Source: Streptomyces sp. HmicA12 (lineage in GTDB: Bacteria > Actinomycetota > Actinomycetes > Streptomycetales > Streptomycetaceae). From it: DNA of 64,000 nucleotides. The notes beneath the pieces were generated by a model. It searched no databases and had not been told where the DNA came from. It was given only the letters and a program-made list of their open reading frames with translations. Shown piece after piece: positions 58,708-64,000 of the stretch (positions are counted from its first letter, which is position 1; the number at the start of each line of letters is the position of its first letter). The stretch is taken from contig NZ_KB891798.1 of the NCBI RefSeq assembly GCF_000373565.1, positions 206 through 64,205 on the forward strand, read 5' to 3'. Made by a program: the position numbers and the translations under genes.

Positions 58708-60033
58708 ATGAGGATCAGTGTTTTCGGGCTCGGTTATGTGGGCTGCGTGTCGGCCGCGTGCCTGGCCGGAATGGGCCACGAGGTCATCGGGGTGGACGTC
58801 AACCAGGTGAAGGTCGACCTGGTCAACGACGGCAAGGCCCCGGTGGTCGAGGAGCGGATCGGCGAGCTCACCGCCGAGGTCGTGCGGAGCGGGGCCTTGA
58901 GGGCCACCACCGACGTCCGCGAAGCGATCATGGAAAGTGAGGTGTCGCTGGTCTGCGTGGGTACGCCTTCGGAGTCCAACGGCAGCCTGTGCACCACCTA
59001 CTTGGAGCGGGTGACCGAGCAGATCGGTGCCGCGCTCGCGGACCGTGGAGAGCACAGCGGCCGGCACACCGTCGTGTTCCGCAGCACCATGCTCCCGGGC
59101 ACCTGCCTGAACCTGCTGCTGCCGATCCTGGAGAAGTACGTCGGCGGCACGGCGGGGGTGGACCTGGGGGTCGCGGTCAACCCGGAGTTCCTGCGCGAGG
59201 GCACGAGCGTGCGGGACTTCTTCGACCCGCCCAAGACCGTCGTCGGCGAGCTCGACCAGGCCAGCGGCGACACGGTGGCGGCGCTCTACGAAGGCCTGCC
59301 CGGCGAGGTGTTCCGGGTGCCGATCCCGACGGCCGAGGCCATCAAGTACGCGGACAACGCGTTCCACGGTCTCAAGATCGGCTTCGCGAACGAGCTGGGC
59401 GCGGTCTACCAGGCGCTCGGCGTGGACTCGCACCAGGTCATGGACGTGTTCCTGGCCGACCGCAAGCTGAACATCAGCCCCGCGTACCTGCGACCCGGCT
59501 TCGCCTTCGGCGGCTCCTGCCTGCCCAAGGACCTGCGCAGCCTGGTGTACGCGGCGCAGCGGGCCGACGTCTCGGTGCCCATCCTCTCCCACGTGCTGAC
59601 CTCCAACTCCGCCCATCTGCAACGTGCGGTGGAGCTCGTCGAGCGCACCGGAAAGCGCCGGGTGGGCCTGTTCGGGCTGTCCTTCAAGCCCGGCACCGAC
59701 GACCTCCGGGAGAGCCCGCTCGTCGAGCTGGCGGAGCGGCTCTTCGGCAAGGGCTACGACCTGAAGATCTACGACGCCAACGTGAGCCTGTCCCGGCTGA
59801 TCGGCGCCAACCGCGAGTACATCGAGACCCGGCTGCCGCACCTCGCGCAGCTGCTCGCGGACTCCGTCGACGAAGTGCTCGACCACGCCGAGGTGTGCCT
59901 GGTGGGAACCCGGGACCCGGACGTCGTGTCGGCGCTGCCCCACGGGGACGCCCCGGCGATCGTCGACCTCGTCCACCTGCCCGACGCCGACGCGCGCCGG
60001 ACCGAACCGGGGTACGTGGGCCTTGCTTGGTGA
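58708..60033 (+). CDS. GDP-mannose 6-dehydrogenase (AlgD-like)
   Basis: A 441-residue UDP-glucose/GDP-mannose dehydrogenase. It starts with the NAD motif ISVFGLGYVGCVSAACLAG. The sequences NPEFLREGTSVRDFFDPPKTVVGE, GFAFGGSCLPKDLRSLVYAA with catalytic Cys271, and GLSFKPGTDDLRESPLVELAE match AlgD more closely than UDP-glucose dehydrogenases. It would make GDP-mannuronic acid, a uronic acid donor. ATG 58708 has GGGGGGAAGG upstream. It follows the glycosylphosphotransferase gene after 81 bp. Confidence 0.9.
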   Translation: MRISVFGLGYVGCVSAACLAGMGHEVIGVDVNQVKVDLVNDGKAPVVEERIGELTAEVVRSGALRATTDVREAIMESEVSLVCVGTPSESNGSLCTTYLERVTEQIGAALADRGEHSGRHTVVFRSTMLPGTCLNLLLPILEKYVGGTAGVDLGVAVNPEFLREGTSVRDFFDPPKTVVGELDQASGDTVAALYEGLPGEVFRVPIPTAEAIKYADNAFHGLKIGFANELGAVYQALGVDSHQVMDVFLADRKLNISPAYLRPGFAFGGSCLPKDLRSLVYAAQRADVSVPILSHVLTSNSAHLQRAVELVERTGKRRVGLFGLSFKPGTDDLRESPLVELAERLFGKGYDLKIYDANVSLSRLIGANREYIETRLPHLAQLLADSVDEVLDHAEVCLVGTRDPDVVSALPHGDAPAIVDLVHLPDADARRTEPGYVGLAW

Positions 60034-61288
60034 CACGAACAGCGGCGCCCGGCACGGCCGGAGCGCGCTGATTCTGGTGGAGAACCTGTCGGTGCCGTTC
60101 GACCGGCGGGTGTGGCAGGAATGCCTGACGCTGCGCGACGCGGGCTGGACGGTGCACGTCATCTGCCCTCAGGGCAGCAAGCGCGACACGGAACCGGAGG
60201 CAGTGATCGACGGGGTGCGGATCCACCGCTACCCGTTGCGCGCGGCCACCGGAGGTCCGGCCGGCTATCTGAAGGAGTACGGCTCGGCGCTCTGGCACAC
60301 CGCCCGGCTGATCCGCAAGATCGGCCCGGTCCACGTGGTGCACGCCTGCAACCCGCCCGACCTGCTGTTCCTGGCGGCGCGCCGGCTCCAGCGGCGGGGC
60401 GCGCGGTTCATCTTCGACCAGCACGACCTGGTGCCCGAGCTGTACCTCTCCCGGTTCGACCGCGGGGAGGACCTGCTCTACCGCGCCGTGTGCGCCCTCG
60501 AACGGCGCACCTACAAGGCCGCGGACATCGTGCTCGCCACGAACGAGAGCTACCGGGACGTCGCGGTGAGCCGCGGCCGCCAGCGGCCGGAGGACGTCTT
60601 CGTGGTGCGCAGCGCGCCCGCGGTCGAGCGGTTCCAACCGGTGCCGCCCGAGCCGGAGTTGAAGCGCGGCAAGCCTCATCTGCTGTGCTATCTCGGCGTC
60701 ATGGGCCCGCAGGACGGCGTGGACTACGCCCTGCGAGCCCTCGCGAAGCTGCGCGACGAGTTCGGGCGGACCGACTGGCACGCGGTGTTCGTCGGAGCCG
60801 GTGACGCCTTCGACGCGATGGTGGAGCTCTCCCGCGAGCTCGGACTCTCCGAACAGGTCCAGTTCACCGGACGCATCCCGGACGCCGACCTGGTGCGCTA
60901 CCTGTCCACCGCGGACGTGTGCCTGTCCCCGGACCCGCGCAATCCGCTCAACGACGTGTCGACCATGAACAAGGTCCTGGAGTACATGGCGATGGGCCGG
61001 GCGATCGTCTCGTTCGACCTCAAGGAGGCGCGCGTCTCCGCCGGTGACGCCGCCGTCTACGCGCCGGCCAACGACGAGGCCGAGTTCGCCAAGCTCATCA
61101 CGGTGCTGCTCGACGATCCCGAGAAGCGGGCCCAGATGGGCCGGATCGGCCAGGAGCGGATCAGCGGGCCGCTCTCCTGGCGGAACTCGCAGGAGTCGCT
61201 GCTCGCCGCGTACGCCGCCGCCTGCCGTGGCCGCACCGCGGCCGCCCCGGGGGGCACAGCAAGGACAGGGAAGAGGCAGCGCAGTTGA
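60023..61288 (+). CDS. GT4 family glycosyltransferase
   Basis: A 421-residue GT-B glycosyltransferase. The acceptor half has LVENLSVPFDRRVWQECLTLRDAGWTVHVICP and FDQHDLVPELYLSRF; the donor half has LCYLGVMGPQDGVDYALRAL, HAVFVGAGD and STMNKVLEYMAMGRAIVSFD, whose Glu belongs to the EX7E-type motif. It presumably adds a sugar to the lipid-linked repeat unit. TTG 60023 overlaps the dehydrogenase by 11 bp; the alternative GTG near 60079 would cut into the first strand. Confidence 0.9.
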   Translation: MLGDTNSGARHGRSALILVENLSVPFDRRVWQECLTLRDAGWTVHVICPQGSKRDTEPEAVIDGVRIHRYPLRAATGGPAGYLKEYGSALWHTARLIRKIGPVHVVHACNPPDLLFLAARRLQRRGARFIFDQHDLVPELYLSRFDRGEDLLYRAVCALERRTYKAADIVLATNESYRDVAVSRGRQRPEDVFVVRSAPAVERFQPVPPEPELKRGKPHLLCYLGVMGPQDGVDYALRALAKLRDEFGRTDWHAVFVGAGDAFDAMVELSRELGLSEQVQFTGRIPDADLVRYLSTADVCLSPDPRNPLNDVSTMNKVLEYMAMGRAIVSFDLKEARVSAGDAAVYAPANDEAEFAKLITVLLDDPEKRAQMGRIGQERISGPLSWRNSQESLLAAYAAACRGRTAAAPGGTARTGKRQRS

Positions 61289-62649
61289 GCGAGGACACGA
61301 TACGCCTGGTCACCATCGGGCGGATCTTCCGACGGCGTCGGCGGCTGCTCGCCGTCCTCGTCGTCGTGGGCGCACTCGTCGGCCTCGGCGCCTCGGTGGT
61401 GGTGTTTCCGCCGCGGTACACGACGTCGGCATCGGTACTGCTGCCCGGCCAGTGGGAAGAGCGCGAGCTGCTGACCCAGGTGGACGTCGCGACGAGTTCG
61501 TCGGTCCTCGACGACGCTGCCGACAAGCTCGGCTGGAGCGGCGTCGACGGCGGCGACCTGCACGACAGGGTCAGCGCCAAGGCGGCCGACGGCAACATCA
61601 TCAAGATCTCGGGCACGGCCGAGAGCCCGGAGCGCGCACAACAGCTGGCCGACCGGGTGGCCAGACAGTTCGTCAGCTTCGCCACCCGGATCACGGGTGG
61701 CGGCGGCGAGGCGACCACCGGTCTCGAAGACCTGCGCAAGCAGGTCGAGAACACCAACGAGCGCATCTCCGACCTGGCCGGCGCGGCCGACCCGGGGAAG
61801 ACCGTGGAGAGCGTGGAGGCCCGCACCTCGCTGGAGAAACTGCGCACCTCCCTGGAAGAGGCCATGCAGAAGCTCAACGAGGCCGACCCGACGAACGCCA
61901 AGTCCGGCATGGTCGTCATGGGCTCCGCCGCGCGCCCCACCGGCGAGGCGGCACCGACGCGGACCCAGCTCATCGTCGCCGGGGCCCTGCTCGCCTTCGT
62001 GCTCGGCATCATCGGCCACCTCGTCGCCGCGCGCGTCAACCGCCGGCTACGGGCCGAACCGGAGATCGCCACGGCACTGGGCGCCGAGCTCATCGGCACC
62101 GTCGACGTCCCGGGCGAGCGGCCCGCGCAGCGGACCGAGGGCGGCGGCAGACACAGCCGCGTCCGCCGGATCCTCGGCGCCGACACCCGGTGGGACGTAC
62201 CGGACCTGCTCAAGTCCGGCGACGAGGCCGTCCGGCGGACCCGCTACCGACGGGTGTGCGCTCGACTGCGGGACCGACTGCCCGCCCCCAGAAGACTGTT
62301 GGTGGTCGTCCCGGACGGTGACGAGCTCGGGCTCCGGGCCGCCGGGCAGCTCGTCGACGAGGCCCACGGCGATCCGGTGCTGCGCGTGGTCGAGGTCTCC
62401 GTGGAGCACCCGATGGTGCCGGACCGCGGCTTCGAGTCCGGTGCCCTGGTCGTCCTCAGCGCGGGCACCTGGACGGCGGACGAACTCTCCGGCATCGCCG
62501 GGGCGTGCGCGGACAGCAGGCACGAAGTCGTCGGCGTCGTTCTCGCCGACGCCGTGGAGGCGCGTCCGACGGATTCCGCGGACCGCCTCGCGGACCACGA
62601 CACCCGGGCGCTCGCGGTGCGCGGCCAGGCCACCGGAGGTACAGGGTGA
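61285..62649 (+). CDS. Wzz-type chain-length determinant/polysaccharide co-polymerase
   Basis: A 454-residue membrane protein. A basic start and first helix (about residues 20-41), a periplasmic part with coiled-coil helices (about 145-200), and a second helix (about 232-254) are the Wzz layout. The cytoplasmic C-terminus has RRLLVVVPDGDELGLRAAGQLVDEA and ALVVLSAGTWT, resembling a P-loop-type fold with no Walker A. TTG 61285 overlaps the glycosyltransferase stop by 4 bp. It should set polymer length or help export. Confidence 0.85.
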   Translation: MSEDTIRLVTIGRIFRRRRRLLAVLVVVGALVGLGASVVVFPPRYTTSASVLLPGQWEERELLTQVDVATSSSVLDDAADKLGWSGVDGGDLHDRVSAKAADGNIIKISGTAESPERAQQLADRVARQFVSFATRITGGGGEATTGLEDLRKQVENTNERISDLAGAADPGKTVESVEARTSLEKLRTSLEEAMQKLNEADPTNAKSGMVVMGSAARPTGEAAPTRTQLIVAGALLAFVLGIIGHLVAARVNRRLRAEPEIATALGAELIGTVDVPGERPAQRTEGGGRHSRVRRILGADTRWDVPDLLKSGDEAVRRTRYRRVCARLRDRLPAPRRLLVVVPDGDELGLRAAGQLVDEAHGDPVLRVVEVSVEHPMVPDRGFESGALVVLSAGTWTADELSGIAGACADSRHEVVGVVLADAVEARPTDSADRLADHDTRALAVRGQATGGTG

Positions 62650-64000
62650 CGACGAGCACGACAACCGAGTCGTCGGCGGCATCTCCGCTGTTCGACCTGC
62701 AGGGACTGGTCGTGGCGGTGCGCAGGCGGCGCCGCATCTGGTACTGCATGGCCCTCCTGGGGCTGATCGCCGGCGCCGCGGTGGCCGTCCTGCTGCCGCC
62801 CGCGCCCAGCGCGGTGACCAAGGTGCTGGTCGCCCACGCCGACGACCAGCCGAACGACACCGGAACCCTGATCCGCACCGACGTCCAGGTCCTGGGCACC
62901 ACGCAGATCGCCGAAGACGCCCTGAAGTCCCTCAAGTCCGCCGAGAAACCGGAGGACTTCATGGAGGACTACCGCGGCACGGGACTCACCAACAACCTGC
63001 TGCAGATCGACGTGACGGCCGACAACGACGAGGACGCGGTGGCCCGTGCCCAGGCACTGGCCGACGCCTTCGTCGCGAACCACGTGAAGCGGATGCGGGA
63101 CGCCGCGAAGGCCGAGTCCGACGCGCTGATCTCGCAACGCGACCGCATGCGGGACGAACTCGCCAAGGTCAATCAGGAGATCGGGGACCGGTCGGGCCAG
63201 ACCGACCCGAAGGCCTCGGCGGACGTCGAGTCGCTCTTCGCGCGCCGGGCCGAACTCAACTCGCGGATCGCCGACTTCGACCAGCGCGCCGCGGAGGCCC
63301 GCACCGGCACGCCCAAGGTCGTCTCCGGTACGCAGATCGTGGACGCTCCCCGCGCGTTGCGGCACTCGCTGCCGAAGGCCGTCGCCACCGACGCGGCCAT
63401 CGGGCTCGTCCTCGGCCTCGTCCTCGGGCTCGCCCTCGCCGCCGTCGGCGTGGTGGTGGCGGACCGCCCCGTGCTGCGCCGGGACATCGCGGCCAACCTG
63501 GGCGCCTCCGTCATCACGGAGCTGCCCCGCCGTTCCGGCAGGCCGTGGCGGCGCCGCAGGACCCGGGCGGCGGGCGAGCGGCTCACCGCGACGCTCGCCC
63601 GTACCGTGCGCGGCTCCGCGGAGCCGCTGTCGCTGCTCGAACTGGGCAGCGAGCGCAACACGTGCGCGATCGCCCTCAAGCTCGCCGGGGCGCTCGCCGC
63701 CGAAGGCCCCGTGGTCGTCGTCGACGGACTGCCCGGCGGCCGGCTCGCGCGCCGCCGCCGGCAGCCGGGCGACCCCACCGTGGTGAGCGGGGAGCGCGCC
63801 GAGACCGTGCCGGACCAGGACCGCCGCTTCGGGGTCGGCTCGGTGGCACCCGGCACCGCGTGGACCGACCTCCAGTACCTCGGCACCCGGACCGTGATCG
63901 TCGTTCGGGCCGGGCACTGCAGCTCCGCCTGGCTGCACACCGTGGCACGGCAACTCGCCGACCAGCACATCGAGGTGATCGGTGTGGTGCTGATCGACCC
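62646..64000 (+). CDS. Second Wzz-type protein with BY-kinase-like C-terminus (incomplete at window end)
   Basis: The first 451 codons are visible with no stop. GTG 62646 overlaps the previous stop by 4 bp (GTGA). A Thr/Ser-rich start precedes helix one (about residues 31-54); a periplasmic coiled coil (about 140-215) carries ESDALISQRDRMRDELAKVN; helix two is about 240-262. The cytoplasmic part has LSLLELGSERNTCAIALKLAGALAAEGPVVVVDG, similar to the strand-loop core of Wzc-type tyrosine kinases, but I see no Walker A GxxxxGKS/T. It completes the pair with the preceding Wzz protein. Confidence 0.8.
   Translation, partial: MTTSTTTESSAASPLFDLQGLVVAVRRRRRIWYCMALLGLIAGAAVAVLLPPAPSAVTKVLVAHADDQPNDTGTLIRTDVQVLGTTQIAEDALKSLKSAEKPEDFMEDYRGTGLTNNLLQIDVTADNDEDAVARAQALADAFVANHVKRMRDAAKAESDALISQRDRMRDELAKVNQEIGDRSGQTDPKASADVESLFARRAELNSRIADFDQRAAEARTGTPKVVSGTQIVDAPRALRHSLPKAVATDAAIGLVLGLVLGLALAAVGVVVADRPVLRRDIAANLGASVITELPRRSGRPWRRRRTRAAGERLTATLARTVRGSAEPLSLLELGSERNTCAIALKLAGALAAEGPVVVVDGLPGGRLARRRRQPGDPTVVSGERAETVPDQDRRFGVGSVAPGTAWTDLQYLGTRTVIVVRAGHCSSAWLHTVARQLADQHIEVIGVVLID

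Overview
The window is chromosomal DNA of a Streptomyces-like actinomycete. The evidence is very high GC with strong G/C bias at third codon positions, frequent GTG and TTG starts, many 4-bp ATGA/GTGA start-stop overlaps, twin-arginine secreted glycosidases, XRE/cupin, LacI and PucR regulators, and a single rare TTA (bldA-type) codon seen in one gene. No rRNA, tRNA, CRISPR array or prophage was seen. It reads as ordinary accessory chromosome rich in carbohydrate metabolism, with one small patch of transposon and pseudogene debris.

Region 1 (1-8.4 kb, minus strand) is one sugar operon: LacI repressor, ABC binding lipoprotein, two ABC permeases, GH130 mannosidase/phosphorylase, Gfo/Idh/MocA oxidoreductase, GH13 glucosidase and the start of a phosphohexomutase. 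Two palindromic operators lie in front of the LacI gene. A GH130 phosphorylase would release mannose-1-phosphate, which the mutase could move into glycolysis. Region 2 (8.5-14.5 kb) is a rhamnose-glycan locus: a secreted GH78 rhamnosidase diverges from a secreted beta-propeller (BNR_4-like) protein followed by a second LacI gene, and the shared intergenic region carries several operator-like palindromes and competing hairpins.

Region 3 (14.5-22.4 kb) holds a proline-iminopeptidase-like hydrolase, an orphan hydroxymethylbilane synthase, a TetR/MFS efflux pair with tandem operators, an enoyl-CoA hydratase, a histidine-kinase-like protein without its histidine or ATPase domain, and a dienoyl-CoA-reductase-like SDR. 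Region 4 (22.4-27.5 kb) has a GliT-like CPFC flavoprotein divergent from an XRE-cupin regulator, then a tightly coupled quinone oxidoreductase and acyl-CoA dehydrogenase pair closed by a strong terminator.

Region 5 (27.6-43 kb) is mixed: VOC protein, secreted phosphodiesterase-like proteins, NAGPA-type glycosidase, DUF779, Sua5/YrdC, PucR, the remains of a siderophore ABC operon cut by an IS481-family fragment, hydrolases, a membrane-anchored AA10 LPMO and an AraC regulator. Region 6 (43.1-49.3 kb) is an xdhABC-type xanthine dehydrogenase operon followed by an MFS exporter. Region 7 (49.3-56.4 kb) has a 1,293-residue secreted GH2 beta-galactosidase with an inserted LamG-like domain and a ProP-like transporter with a strong terminator.

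Region 8 (56.4-64 kb, continuing past the window) is an exopolysaccharide operon: polyprenyl glycosylphosphotransferase, GDP-mannose 6-dehydrogenase, GT4 glycosyltransferase and two Wzz-like proteins. Its leader contains an array of G-loop hairpins with compensatory base changes and its first gene has a TTA codon near the start. This is the most interesting regulatory region of the window.
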